Shown here: positions 41,356 through 50,331 of the stretch, piece by piece
Layout: every line of letters begins with the position of its first letter
Numbering within the stretch: position 1 is the first letter of the stretch
Source of the DNA: an uncultured Spirochaetaceae bacterium
GTDB lineage: Bacteria; Spirochaetota; Spirochaetia; Sphaerochaetales; Sphaerochaetaceae
Length of the DNA: 51,750 nt
Assembly: GCA_944389105.1 (NCBI GenBank)
Contig: CALXLD010000021.1
Span: forward strand, 1 to 51,750
Direction of reading: 5' to 3'
Position numbers and translations under genes: made by a program
Notes under the pieces: model-generated
Told to the model about the DNA's origin: nothing
The model's database searches: none
The model's input: the letters and a program-made list of their open reading frames with translations, nothing else

Positions 41356-42633
41356 ATGAAAAAGAATTATCAGTTCAGGTACGGAAGTACTACTGTGTCC
41401 ATTCCTGTTGAGGAGAGCCAGGTGATTTCCGTTATCGAAGGTAATACAACAGAGCCCCTTTCGGATATAAAGGGAGCTCTCTATTCTTCTCTTGATTATC
41501 CCATTGATTCGGAATCCCTTGAGAAAGCTGCTTCAAAAGCTTCTTCTATAGTGATTGTTGTCAGTGACATGACACGTTTTTGGATGAGGCAGGATATAAT
41601 AGTCCCGCATCTTGTGGAGTATCTTGTTGAGCGCTGCGGAAAGAAATATTCGGATCTTGAGATCGTCATAGCTACCGGAACTCATATCGGTGGTTCGGAA
41701 GAAGAACTCAGGACTCTTGTCACTTCCGATATCTACGACAAGGTAAAGACTGTGAATCATGACTGCAGGGCAGATGACCTTGTCTATCTTGGTACGACTG
41801 AATATGGAACTCCTGTAAAGGTCAATAAGGATGCGGCAGCGGCTGATCTTGTCATCTGCCTTGGTGCGGCAACATACCATGTCATGGCTGGTTTCGGAGG
41901 GGGTAGGAAGAGCATACTTCCCGGAATTTCAGGGCTTGAGACAATCAAGCATAACCATTCCTATAGTCTTTCTCCTGACAAGTTCATTACAAATCCAGAG
42001 ATAGGTAATGGTATTCTGGAGGGAAATCCACTCAATGAGGATATGTGCCAGGCTGCAGCAATGATGAAGAATCTTTTCATGATCACTCTTGTGACTGATA
42101 CAGAGTTCCGTCTTGCATCAATCTTTTCAGGACACTGGAAGACATCCTGGGAGAGAGCCTGCGAGGAAGTAAGGAGAATATATACTGTTCCGATCAAGGA
42201 GAAAGCTGACGTTGTCATCACAAGCTGCGGAGGATTCCCGAAGGATGAGTCTCTCTATCAGGGGACAAAGGCTGTGGATAATGTAATATCAGCGCTCAAG
42301 GAAGGGGGCACGCTTATATTGCTTCTTGAAGGAAGAAACGGTGGCGGCAGCCCTGATTACTTCGATTGGATAAAGCCTCTTGTCAATGGAACCTTCGAGA
42401 AGGAACTCAGGGAGAACTTTACAGTTGGCGGATATATTTTCTTCCTCAACTGTGAACAGGCTTCCAGATTCAATATCCTTATGTATTCTTCGATTCCCGC
42501 AGAGACTGTGAAGCCGATGGGAATAAAGGTATATGACGATCTTGACCGTATGATGGCGGAGGCTGATCTTGAAGGAAAATCAATTTACGTCATTCCGACG
42601 GGATCGACTGTGCTGCCTGAAGTCAGAGCATGA
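41356..42633 (+). CDS. LarA-family nickel-dependent racemase-like protein
   Basis: The 425-residue protein is a LarA/DUF2088 family member. Visible features are SDMTRF near residue 75 (the family Asp-x-Thr-Arg, with Phe where Pro is usual), ATGTHIGGSEEEL with the catalytic His, YHVMAGFGGGRKSILPGISG with catalytic His and the cofactor-binding Lys, and ETIKHNHSYS with the nickel-pincer His. LarA racemises lactate; relatives act on other 2-hydroxy acids, and the substrate here is unknown. Cofactor genes larB, larC and larE are not in the window. It lies 14 bp after the ATPase gene, so racemisation of an imported acid or of a transamination-derived hydroxy acid is plausible. Confidence 0.87.
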   Translation: MKKNYQFRYGSTTVSIPVEESQVISVIEGNTTEPLSDIKGALYSSLDYPIDSESLEKAASKASSIVIVVSDMTRFWMRQDIIVPHLVEYLVERCGKKYSDLEIVIATGTHIGGSEEELRTLVTSDIYDKVKTVNHDCRADDLVYLGTTEYGTPVKVNKDAAAADLVICLGAATYHVMAGFGGGRKSILPGISGLETIKHNHSYSLSPDKFITNPEIGNGILEGNPLNEDMCQAAAMMKNLFMITLVTDTEFRLASIFSGHWKTSWERACEEVRRIYTVPIKEKADVVITSCGGFPKDESLYQGTKAVDNVISALKEGGTLILLLEGRNGGGSPDYFDWIKPLVNGTFEKELRENFTVGGYIFFLNCEQASRFNILMYSSIPAETVKPMGIKVYDDLDRMMAEADLEGKSIYVIPTGSTVLPEVRA

Positions 42634-42650
42634 TTTAATGGAGTATTCAA

Positions 42651-43838
42651 ATGCCAGAATTAAGTAAAAGAGTAGGAACGTTCACCGATTCGGTGATCAG
42701 GCGCATGACGCGTATAAGCGATGCATGCCCGGGAAGTATAAATCTGTCACAGGGATTCCCTGATTTCGATCCGCCTAAACAGCTTCTGGATGCCCTTGCA
42801 AAAGTAGCATATGAAGGGCCTCATCAGTATTCAGTCACATTTGGTGCGGAGAATTTCAGGGAAGCTCTTGCGAAGAAGGTTGAGCGTTCGATGAAGAGGA
42901 AGATAGATCCGGAGACAGAGATTGTCGTTACCTGCGGAGGTACTGAGGCGATGATGTGTGCCATGATGACAATCTGCAATCCTGGTGACAAAGTTATGGT
43001 GTTCTCTCCTTTTTATGAGAACTATGGAGCTGATGCGATCCTCTCCGGTGCGGAGCCTATTTACATTCCGCTTGTTCCCCCTTCGTATTCCTTTGATATC
43101 AACCTGGTTGAACAGGGCTTCAAGGATGGTGCAAAAGCAATTATCGTATGCAATCCATCAAATCCATGCGGAAAGGTATTTACAGAAGAAGAGCTTCTTG
43201 CTATTGGCAAACTTGCTGTAAAGTATGATGCTTTTGTTGTCACGGATGAAGTATATGAGCATATTATCTATGCACCTAATGTGCATGTATGTGCAGCCTC
43301 TCTTCCCGGTATGTTCGAGCATACAATCACATGTAATTCCCTTTCAAAGACTTATTCCATAACGGGATGGAGACTTGGGTATCTAATCGGACCGGAGAAG
43401 GTTATCGAAGCTGCCAAGAAGGTTCATGATTTCCTTACCGTCGGAGCTGCGGCACCTCTTCAGGAAGCTGCTGTTGCTGGTCTTTGTCTTCCTGAAAGCT
43501 ATTATGAGGATCTTGGGAAGCTTTATGCGGAGAAGAGGGATTATTTCCTTGCTGGTCTTGATAGAATAGGGCTTAAGCACAATGTTCCGCAGGGATCCTA
43601 TTTTGTTCTTGTGGATATCCAGGATTTCCTTGATCTTCCGCGGTTCAGAGGCTGGTCCGATCTTGAATTCTGCGAGTGGATGATCACAAACATCGGAGTT
43701 GCTGCGGTCCCTGGTTCGAGTTTCTTCAGAGAAGAGGTGAACAATCTTATAAGACTTCACTTTGCACGCTCGAAGGAGACGCTTGATCTTGCACTTTCAA
43801 GACTGGAAAAGCTCAAAGATGTTCTTAATGAATGCTGA
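42651..43838 (+). CDS. Class I/II PLP-dependent aminotransferase
   Basis: The 395-residue enzyme shows the aspartate-aminotransferase fold family: SINLSQGFPDFDPPKQL, VVTCGGTEAMMCAMMTICNP, NPSNPCGKVFTEEE, TDEVYEHIIY, the PLP Lys in NSLSKTYSITGWRLGYLIGP and the C-terminal substrate Arg in NLIRLHFARSKE. It converts an amino acid to the 2-oxo acid with PLP. GGAG lies about 9 nt before the ATG. It ends the operon that starts with an amino-acid importer, so import followed by transamination is the simplest reading. Confidence 0.93.
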   Translation: MPELSKRVGTFTDSVIRRMTRISDACPGSINLSQGFPDFDPPKQLLDALAKVAYEGPHQYSVTFGAENFREALAKKVERSMKRKIDPETEIVVTCGGTEAMMCAMMTICNPGDKVMVFSPFYENYGADAILSGAEPIYIPLVPPSYSFDINLVEQGFKDGAKAIIVCNPSNPCGKVFTEEELLAIGKLAVKYDAFVVTDEVYEHIIYAPNVHVCAASLPGMFEHTITCNSLSKTYSITGWRLGYLIGPEKVIEAAKKVHDFLTVGAAAPLQEAAVAGLCLPESYYEDLGKLYAEKRDYFLAGLDRIGLKHNVPQGSYFVLVDIQDFLDLPRFRGWSDLEFCEWMITNIGVAAVPGSSFFREEVNNLIRLHFARSKETLDLALSRLEKLKDVLNEC

Positions 43839-43846
43839 TTGCAATG

Positions 43847-43874
43847 CTCTCTGCTCCTGCAGAGAGTAATTTTT
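43847..43874 (+). terminator. Intrinsic terminator of the importer-racemase-aminotransferase operon
   Basis: CTCTCTGC and GCAGAGAG form a perfect 8-bp stem with a TCCT loop, followed by TAATTTTT. Confidence 0.9.
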
Positions 43875-44134
43875 CTGAAACAGTATGGAACTTAGGCTCT
43901 CTTACATGGCATGAAAGCTGTAGATACTCTTTCATCTATGTGCCGGAGCTGCTAGAGCAGTTCATTGTATCAGATCCTGTCAAACTGCTGGGTGGAAGGA
44001 ATGGCACTTCAGATTTACCAAGAGTTATCCGGAAGATAAGTTTATGCACTCTGTTCTTTCCGGGACATGGATTTTACTCAGTGAGAGGTCCGAGGGGAGT
44101 TCCTTACTCACTGAGTTCCATCCTTAATCCATGA
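43875..44134. other. Intergenic region without a gene; 10-bp inverted repeat
   Basis: No supported gene. ACTCAGTGAG (44076-44085) and CTCACTGAGT (44107-44116) form a perfect 10-bp inverted repeat with a 21-nt loop near the end of the convergent aldo/keto reductase gene, without a T-run on either strand. Confidence 0.5.
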
Positions 44135-44986
44135 TTATTCGTGGATTTTCATTCCTGATATCATGCTTATGAATGCCGGATCAGAGTGATCGACTATTTC
44201 GCTTTTTCCGATATCAAGGCTTGATATCTCATCCATATCCTCTTCCGATAGCCTGAAGTCCCAGATGTCGATATTGGCCTTGATTCTTTCCATGTGTATG
44301 GATTTCGGTATTACGACCACTTTGCGCTGAACATTCCATCTTAAAGCAACCTGTGCAGCGCTTTTTCCGTATTTTCTTCCTATTTCTGTCAGCACTGGAT
44401 GCGTGAATATGCCATGACGTCCTTCTGCGAAAGGGCCCCATGCTTCCGGTACGACACCAAGTTCCTTCATATTCCTGATAGCCTTATCCTGCTGGAAGAA
44501 CGGATGAAGCTCTACCTGATTGACTGCAGGTGCAACATCCATGTGAAGTACAAGATCCGTCAGTCTCTCCGGATAGAAGTTGCAGACTCCTATTGCCCTG
44601 ACAAGTCCTTCTTTGTAAAGCTCTTCCATTGCTCTGTACGCGCCGTAGTAATCTCCGACGGGCTGATGTATCAGATAGAGGTCAAGGTAATCCAGACCAA
44701 GGTTATCAAGAGATCTTCTGAATGCCTTTTTTGCTCCTTCATAGCTGGCATCCTGTGTCCAGAGCTTTGTTGTGATGAAAAGATCCTTCCGGTTTACTCC
44801 GGATTCCTTTATTGCCTTTCCTACGGCTTCCTCGTTCATATATGCGGCAGCTGTATCGATGAGTCTATATCCTGCATTTATAGCATCCAGTACAGCTTTC
44901 CTGCAGACATCTCCATCAGGAACCTGGAATACTCCAAAGCCTTCCATAGGCATTTCAACACCATTATTGAGAATTATGTTTTCCAT
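44135..44986 (-). CDS. Aldo/keto reductase
   Basis: The 283-residue TIM-barrel oxidoreductase has LIDTAAAYMNEEAVGKAIKE with the catalytic Asp and Tyr, FITTKLWTQD with the catalytic Lys, LYLIHQPVGDY with the His, RAIGVCNFYPERL, and the NADPH loop VVVIPKSIHMERIKANIDI. It is of the YvgN/DkgA-type small AKRs that reduce aldehydes and ketoacids. AGGAG lies 6 nt before the ATG. It stands alone on the minus strand between the two importer operons. Confidence 0.93.
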   Translation of the reverse strand: MENIILNNGVEMPMEGFGVFQVPDGDVCRKAVLDAINAGYRLIDTAAAYMNEEAVGKAIKESGVNRKDLFITTKLWTQDASYEGAKKAFRRSLDNLGLDYLDLYLIHQPVGDYYGAYRAMEELYKEGLVRAIGVCNFYPERLTDLVLHMDVAPAVNQVELHPFFQQDKAIRNMKELGVVPEAWGPFAEGRHGIFTHPVLTEIGRKYGKSAAQVALRWNVQRKVVVIPKSIHMERIKANIDIWDFRLSEEDMDEISSLDIGKSEIVDHSDPAFISMISGMKIHE

Positions 44987-45455
44987 ATCGTACTCCTATG
45001 GCTGGATAATAATTATTCCAAAGTGATTTTTACAGGATAATTTTCTGATGGTGCTATAACTTAATTCTATAGTAAGAATAATGATGGCGGGAAAAGACGA
45101 AACGGTATTAGTATCCAGAACAGTACAATCCTAGGCTGCATCATCTTTCCCGGACGCTAGGAAAATGGAGTCTTCTTGACGATATTTTGATAAAGCACCC
45201 ACATGCGATGGATCAGGGGAAAATAATCAGCCTGCGAGGGCATAATTACTGCAAATATTCAGAATAGTTAACCCAAGGTATGGACAGAGCGGGGTGTAGC
45301 ATGTATCATGCCCCCGGTTTCTCTTTTTGTTATATAGGAAACCTGGGCAGTTTTCTGCTCCGTTTTGGTCATTAAAAGCTACCATAATACGGAGCATGCT
45401 GTTACTATGGGGCTGGCTGGATTACTCCGGGCAGTTTAATTTTCAGAGGAGTGCG
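44987..45455 (+). other. Long leader/intergenic region before the second importer
   Basis: No gene is visible in 469 bp. It contains CGGGAAA/TTTCCCG (about 45088 and 45147), CCTAG/CTAGG, an internal terminator-like hairpin at 45289-45330, and a last hairpin TGCTCCGT/ACGGAGCA (45356-45363 and 45389-45396) with an inner TGGT/ACCA stem. GGGCAGTTT occurs twice (about 45345 and 45430). A structured leader with attenuation is possible; no known riboswitch class was recognised. Confidence 0.5.
45289..45330 (+). terminator. Terminator-like hairpin inside the leader of the second importer
   Basis: GGGG plus GCATG pair with CATGC plus CCCC across a TAT loop with a 4-nt bulge, followed by GGTTTCTCTTTTTG. 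It lies about 125 nt before the ATPase start, so it could act as an attenuator or end a small RNA. Confidence 0.6.
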
Positions 45456-46568
45456 ATGATAGAGATTAAGCACCTTAGAAAAGTATTCGATGATGATACA
45501 ATCCCGCTGAAAGATATAGATATAACTATAAATGACGGCGACGTGATTTCAGTCATCGGACCATCGGGAACGGGGAAATCAACGCTTCTCAGATGCATTA
45601 ATATGCTTACTGAGCCGACATCTGGGAGCATAATCGTTGATGGACAGGATATCACAGCGAGGGGCTGTAACATCAATGAGATAAGGAAGAAGATGGGAAT
45701 GGTCTTCCAGTCTTTCAACCTTTTTGGCAACCTCACGATAATCGAGAACATTATGAATCCTCAGATAACCCTTCTGGGGCGCAGCAGGCAGGAAGCGTAT
45801 GATAAGGCCATGTATCTTCTGCAGCAGGTTGGTCTTGCTTCCAAGGTCTTTGCTTATCCTGAGGAGCTGTCAGGAGGCCAGCAGCAGAGAATCGCAATAG
45901 CAAGGACTCTCGCGATGGATCCGGATATCATATTGTTCGATGAGCCGACCTCAGCCCTTGATCCATCAATGATCGGGGAAGTTCAGTCGGTAATCAAGAT
46001 GCTTGCAAAGAGCGGCAGAACGATGATGATCGTAACTCATGAGATGGATTTTGCCAGAAAGATTTCAAACAGGATCATCTTTATGTATGATGGCTATATC
46101 TATGAAGATGGTACTCCTAAGCAGATCTTTGAGCATCCTAAGCATGAGATAACAAAGAAGTTCATCCAGCGTCTTTCCTCGCTTACATACAAGATCGATT
46201 CCACGGATTTCGATATAGAGGCCATGAACGAGGAACTTAATGCATATGGCGAGAAGCTTCTTATTGAAGCTGAACGTCTAAGCAAGCTCTCTCTGGCTCT
46301 CGAGGAAATCTGTATCAACAACATCGCAAGCAATTCGGATGTTCCGGATATTCTTGTAAAGGTTGAGTACTCAGAAAAGCTGGATATCCTTTCGATGCTT
46401 ATATGCTATAAAGGTGAGAAGTTCGATGTTCACACATCAGCTAGCAAGCTTTTCCAGGATCTTCTTGCAGAGCCGACTACGGAAGTGAAACAGGATGATA
46501 TCAAGGATGATCCTATGGGGTATGACCATGTCATTTCCATGCGCTTCAGATGGGCGGAGGAGGAATGA
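45456..46568 (+). CDS. Amino-acid ABC transporter ATPase with C-terminal RsbW-like ATPase-fold domain
   Basis: Residues 1 to about 243 of the 370-residue protein are a GlnQ-type ATPase: Walker A GPSGTGKST (35-43), LSGGQQQR (138-145), FDEPTSALDP (161-170), VTHEM. Residues about 255-370 are an extra domain whose LALEEICINNIAS (280-292) matches the N-box of anti-sigma-factor-like histidine-kinase-type ATPases (ALEE-x-x-x-N). The following strand pair and YKGEKFDVH correspond to the G-box region, but its Asp is lost and the Gly-rich lid is poor, so nucleotide binding is doubtful. It may sense a ligand or regulate transport. ATG 45456 has GAGGAG 4 nt upstream; the frame from 45327 would run through the leader. 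It overlaps the next gene (ATGA). Confidence 0.88.
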   Translation: MIEIKHLRKVFDDDTIPLKDIDITINDGDVISVIGPSGTGKSTLLRCINMLTEPTSGSIIVDGQDITARGCNINEIRKKMGMVFQSFNLFGNLTIIENIMNPQITLLGRSRQEAYDKAMYLLQQVGLASKVFAYPEELSGGQQQRIAIARTLAMDPDIILFDEPTSALDPSMIGEVQSVIKMLAKSGRTMMIVTHEMDFARKISNRIIFMYDGYIYEDGTPKQIFEHPKHEITKKFIQRLSSLTYKIDSTDFDIEAMNEELNAYGEKLLIEAERLSKLSLALEEICINNIASNSDVPDILVKVEYSEKLDILSMLICYKGEKFDVHTSASKLFQDLLAEPTTEVKQDDIKDDPMGYDHVISMRFRWAEEE

Positions 46569-48067
46569 TGAGAAAGGTTCTGTCATTCTTGATAGTTTCT
46601 TTGGCTATCTTCTCTCTTAATGCAGTTGAATTCGAGACCATCGAGGAACTTAATGGTCATAATATCGGAGTCCAGACAGCAGTACTTTATGAAGAGCTTA
46701 TCCAGGACAGGGTCCCGGATAGTACTTTCCAGTATTATACGATGCCCAATGATATGATTCTTGCTCTCCAGTCAGGAAAGGTTGATGCCTATCTTATCGA
46801 GGAGGTCAGCTATGGGGTTCAGAAAAAGAACCATCCAGAGCTTACCGTTCTTGAGGAACCTGCTGGATATATCAATGCAACATGTATCATCGGCAATAAC
46901 GAAAGGCAGGACAGGCTGCTTTCTGAACTCAATGCATTTATAGCTGAAAGCCATGCGAACGGACTTCTTGCAGAGCTTTATGATTATTGGATTGCTGATT
47001 TCGATCCTGTGAATGATACTTGCGATATTGGCGGGTTTACAGGTGAGAATGGGATAATCTCTGTTGCAGTTGAAGGTGGATACGAACCGTTTTCGTTCAT
47101 AAGCAATGGCCATATTTCCGGCTTTGATGTCGATTTCATCTGCCGCTTTGCCCGTGCATATGGTTATACACCTGAATTCTATGAAGTTCCTTTTGAAGCA
47201 ATTGCGCCAGGTGTAGAGAGCGGCAAATATGATATCGGAATGAATATTGTCGTGTCCGAGGAGAGAAATGAGACAGGCACGCTTTCCGATGTATACTATT
47301 CGACACCTATCAGGCTTGTCATCATGGGAGATGAAGAGAGTTCCGTAGGTTTCTTTGAGCAGCTCATGCAGAGCTTCGAGAAGACATTTATCAGAGAATC
47401 AAGATGGAAGCTCTTCCTTCAGGGTGCAGGTATAACGATTCTGATTACGCTTACGTCAATCGTGGCAGGAACAGTTCTCGGATTCCTTGTATTCATACTA
47501 TGCAGAAAGGGAAGCAGAGTTGCTAATTCAGTTACGAACTTCTTCCTGTGGCTGATTCATGGAATGCCGACTGTACTTCTTCTTATGATTCTTTATTACA
47601 TAGTATTCGGTTCCTCTACACTGAGCGGAACCTGGGTATCTGTAGTAGGGTTCTCTCTCATGTTTGCCTGCTTCATGATTGATATGCTCCGTGTTGGCTG
47701 CAATGCGATAGGGCGTGGCCAGTTTGAAGCATCCAGGGCACTTGGTTATTCAGATAATCAGAGCTTTTTCAGGATTATCCTTCCACAGGCGGCCCAGCAC
47801 TTCCTTCCGATTTATCGCAATGATGTCATTACGCTGATCAAGGAAACTTCGGTTGTAGGCTATATTGCTGTTCTTGATCTGACAAAGATAAGCGATCTTG
47901 TCAGAAGCAGAACATATGAGGCATTCTTCCCGCTTATTGTTACCGCAATTATGTACTTCGTAATATCTGCACTGCTTACTCGTGTTGTTAAGATGATTGA
48001 GCATGCGATTGATCCGAAGAGAAGGAAGAAGGATAAGATACTCAAGGGTATCAAGGAGTGGGAATAA
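46565..48067 (+). CDS. Fused substrate-binding protein and amino-acid ABC permease
   Basis: The 500-residue protein has a signal sequence (VLSFLIVSLAIFSLNAV). Residues about 25-145 resemble lobe 2 of a family 3 binding protein (ELNGHNIGVQTAVLYEEL; ALQSGKVDAYLIEE). Residues about 160-260 resemble lobe 1 (VAVEGGYEPFSFISNGHISG; VESGKYDIGMNIVVSEERNE). The order is thus the reverse of the usual one. Residues about 285-495 are a HisM/GlnP-type permease with LIHGMPTVLLLMILYYIVF and EAA loop GRGQFEASRALGYSDNQSF. With the ATPase gene it overlaps it forms a complete importer in two polypeptides. ATG 46565 or 46568 is possible; GGAGG precedes both. Confidence 0.88.
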   Translation: MMRKVLSFLIVSLAIFSLNAVEFETIEELNGHNIGVQTAVLYEELIQDRVPDSTFQYYTMPNDMILALQSGKVDAYLIEEVSYGVQKKNHPELTVLEEPAGYINATCIIGNNERQDRLLSELNAFIAESHANGLLAELYDYWIADFDPVNDTCDIGGFTGENGIISVAVEGGYEPFSFISNGHISGFDVDFICRFARAYGYTPEFYEVPFEAIAPGVESGKYDIGMNIVVSEERNETGTLSDVYYSTPIRLVIMGDEESSVGFFEQLMQSFEKTFIRESRWKLFLQGAGITILITLTSIVAGTVLGFLVFILCRKGSRVANSVTNFFLWLIHGMPTVLLLMILYYIVFGSSTLSGTWVSVVGFSLMFACFMIDMLRVGCNAIGRGQFEASRALGYSDNQSFFRIILPQAAQHFLPIYRNDVITLIKETSVVGYIAVLDLTKISDLVRSRTYEAFFPLIVTAIMYFVISALLTRVVKMIEHAIDPKRRKKDKILKGIKEWE

Positions 48068-48087
48068 ATAAGCTTCGGCGAACGATG

Positions 48088-48114
48088 CGTCCTGGTTTTC
48101 CAGGACGTTTTTTT
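48088..48114 (+). terminator. Intrinsic terminator of the second importer operon
   Basis: CGTCCTGG and CCAGGACG form a perfect 8-bp stem with a TTTT loop, followed by seven T residues. Confidence 0.92.
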
Positions 48115-48153
48115 ATTCCAATCTGGAAACTGATTGTATTTTCTCTGCCACGA

Positions 48154-48182
48154 TTGACAGCTGTCCTGTTTTCCCGTATATA
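48154..48182 (+). promoter_or_regulatory. Strong sigma70 promoter of the second MATE gene
   Basis: TTGACA (48154-48159) and TATATA (48177-48182) are 17 bp apart. The roughly 65-nt leader contains GCTGTG and CACAGC, which pair just before the AAGGAG ribosome site and may affect initiation. Confidence 0.8.
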
Positions 48183-48255
48183 GAACGCACGAAAACACGC
48201 TGTGGAATTTTCCAGATCTGATGATCTTCTTTTCGCCACACAGCAAGGAGTTTGT

Positions 48256-49617
48256 ATGGTAGAAAAGGACAGGATGAAAAGCGAAGCTGATTTCATGCGT
48301 GTTCGTCCAGTGTTCTCTCTGGTGCTTTCAATGTCGCTTCCAATGGTTGTCTCAATGCTTGTGAACTCTCTTTACAACATCGTTGACAGCTATTTCGTTG
48401 CTGCAATAAGCGAAGAGGCGATGACTGCACTGTCGCTGGTTTATCCTGTGCAGAACTTCATAACTTCTGTTGCAGTAGGATTCGGCGTGGGAATCAATGC
48501 AATGATAGCGTTCTACTCCGGTGCAGGAGATCGCAGGAGCGCTGATAGATCTGCGACGCTGGGCTTGATTCTGGCGATTATCCACAGCCTTATCCTTACC
48601 ATCCTTTCGATTTCCCTGATGCCATCTTTCCTTGGGATGTTCACTTCTTCTGAGAGCATCATGGATTATGGGCTGAGGTATTCACTGGTCGCCTTTTCGT
48701 TTACTCCTATAAACATAATCGGGATAACTTTTGAGAAGATATTCCAGGCTGTGGGAAGGATGAAGGCTTCGATGATGGCTCTTATGTCAGGCTGTATTGC
48801 GAATATTATCCTTGATCCTGTCTTCATTTTCGGTCTTGGACCTTTCCCAGAACTTGGGATAGAAGGTGCGGCTTTTGCTACAGGACTGGGGCAGCTGATT
48901 GCTCTTATTGTTTATCTTCTGGTTTCTGCAGTGCACCCTCTCAGCGTCAGGATAACTAAGAAGGAACTTAAGGCAGACTGGCACCTTATTGCACGGCTCT
49001 ATATGATCGGAGTTCCTGCAACGCTGAATATGGCCCTTCCTTCTTTCCTTGTATCCATGCTCAATGCCATCCTTTCTGTATATTCAGAGGTCTATATACT
49101 GATTCTCGGTATTTATTATAAGCTCCAGACCTTCCTTTATCTTCCAGCAAGCGGTTTTGTCCAGGGGATGAGACCTATAATAGGCTATAACTATGGGGCA
49201 GGAGAGCATGGCAGGGTAGTGAGGATATTCCTGACAGTTCTGCTGATGTGTGCTCTCATCATGCTGTTCGGTATGGTCCTTTCGCTCTTGCTTCCGGAAG
49301 AGCTGATAGCAATTTTCTCTGATAATCCTGAAACAATCAGGATAGGGGCTGCGGCGCTCAGGATAATAAGCATCGGTTTTGTTGTTTCATCGGTATCCGT
49401 AGCGGCTTCCAGGGCATTGGAAGGTCTTGGTAAAGGTGTGCCGTCGCTTGTTATTTCACTGCTTCGCTATGTAATCATGATAATACCGCTTTCATACCTT
49501 CTGTGCCGTGTGCTTGGAGCTGGTCCTGATGGAGTGTGGCATTCATTCTGGATATCGGAACTTGCAACAGCCATTATCGCCATCCCTATATGCAGAAAGG
49601 CATTCAGGTTCCGCTGA
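48256..49617 (+). CDS. MATE-family efflux transporter
   Basis: The 453-residue protein is a 12-helix MATE transporter: SMSLPMVVSMLVNSLYNIVD, GFGVGINAMIAFYSGAGDRR, and in the second half NMALPSFLVSMLNAILSVYS and GFVQGMRPIIGYNYGAGEHG. It should export cationic or drug-like compounds. ATG 48256 has AAGGAG 5 nt upstream and was chosen over the ATG at 48202, which precedes the leader hairpin and lacks an SD. It differs clearly in sequence from the MATE protein at 10.2 kb. Its last 14 bp overlap the convergent esterase gene. Confidence 0.92.
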   Translation: MVEKDRMKSEADFMRVRPVFSLVLSMSLPMVVSMLVNSLYNIVDSYFVAAISEEAMTALSLVYPVQNFITSVAVGFGVGINAMIAFYSGAGDRRSADRSATLGLILAIIHSLILTILSISLMPSFLGMFTSSESIMDYGLRYSLVAFSFTPINIIGITFEKIFQAVGRMKASMMALMSGCIANIILDPVFIFGLGPFPELGIEGAAFATGLGQLIALIVYLLVSAVHPLSVRITKKELKADWHLIARLYMIGVPATLNMALPSFLVSMLNAILSVYSEVYILILGIYYKLQTFLYLPASGFVQGMRPIIGYNYGAGEHGRVVRIFLTVLLMCALIMLFGMVLSLLLPEELIAIFSDNPETIRIGAAALRIISIGFVVSSVSVAASRALEGLGKGVPSLVISLLRYVIMIIPLSYLLCRVLGAGPDGVWHSFWISELATAIIAIPICRKAFRFR

Positions 49618-50275
49618 TTATCCATCGGATGCCTTTTGCCATCCTCAGTGCGGCATCCTTGAAATGGTTTCCGCTATTCAGTTCAAATTCAGTGCGTATT
49701 CCTTTTCCCCTGAGAATGGATACAAGCATATCGGTCTTTTCTCCAACGCTTCTCATCAAAGGGCTGCCTTTCCTTGATTCAGCATCTCCTAGTGACAAGT
49801 AGATTCTATCAGGGGCTGCTTTTAATTCGTTTTTCTCAGCAAATTCAATGAAATCAGGGAACCACATCGAGCCGGAAGCACTTGCAGCCCTTGAGAAAAG
49901 GCTTGTCCTATAAAGCGAATATATTGCGAATAGCCCTCCCAGCGAATAACCTGCAATTGCAAGATATTGAGGTGCTGTCCCGATTTTCCTGATTATTTCA
50001 GGGATAATGATGTTTTCAAGATCTGATATATAGTTGTCAGCAAGCCCTGCGTAAGGAGCGTCCCATGAAGCAGCTGGTCCTGATTGCCACGGACTCATCT
50101 CGGCATTCCAGTTTATATTCTCTATGGCGGCTAACGTGAATGGCCTGTCTGTGAGCGACCTTGCAGTGTCATAGACATCTGGTCCTTCTTTGCTGACGGT
50201 GTTTAGGATAACGAGGGGATTTCCATTTCCCTCTCCTGATATTCGTATTCTCTTTCCCGCTGATTCAAATTCCAT
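49604..50275 (-). CDS. Alpha/beta-hydrolase esterase (Fes/IroE-like)
   Basis: The 223-residue protein has the nucleophile elbow AIAGYSLGGLFAIYSLY (Ser near residue 110), SASGSMWFPDFIEFA typical of the esterase D/siderophore-esterase family, and the catalytic His in LNSGNHFKDAAL. A Trp-rich early segment (NWNAEMSPWQSG) is also family-like. It may hydrolyse ferric-siderophore or other esters in the cytoplasm; no siderophore genes are nearby, so that is open. No SD is seen: an extended -10 (TGCTAGACT) ends 6 nt before the ATG, suggesting a leaderless transcript. Confidence 0.87.
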   Translation of the reverse strand: MEFESAGKRIRISGEGNGNPLVILNTVSKEGPDVYDTARSLTDRPFTLAAIENINWNAEMSPWQSGPAASWDAPYAGLADNYISDLENIIIPEIIRKIGTAPQYLAIAGYSLGGLFAIYSLYRTSLFSRAASASGSMWFPDFIEFAEKNELKAAPDRIYLSLGDAESRKGSPLMRSVGEKTDMLVSILRGKGIRTEFELNSGNHFKDAALRMAKGIRWIISGT

Positions 50276-50331
50276 TCCAATAGTCTAGCATCGGAAAATC
50301 ATCAGCAGAAGGATTCTGCCGATCTCTTCAT

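Noticed and set aside
43832..44134. Plus-strand 100-residue frame after the aminotransferase
   Set aside because: It runs through the operon terminator, lacks an SD of its own and ends in a low-quality sequence with an inverted repeat.
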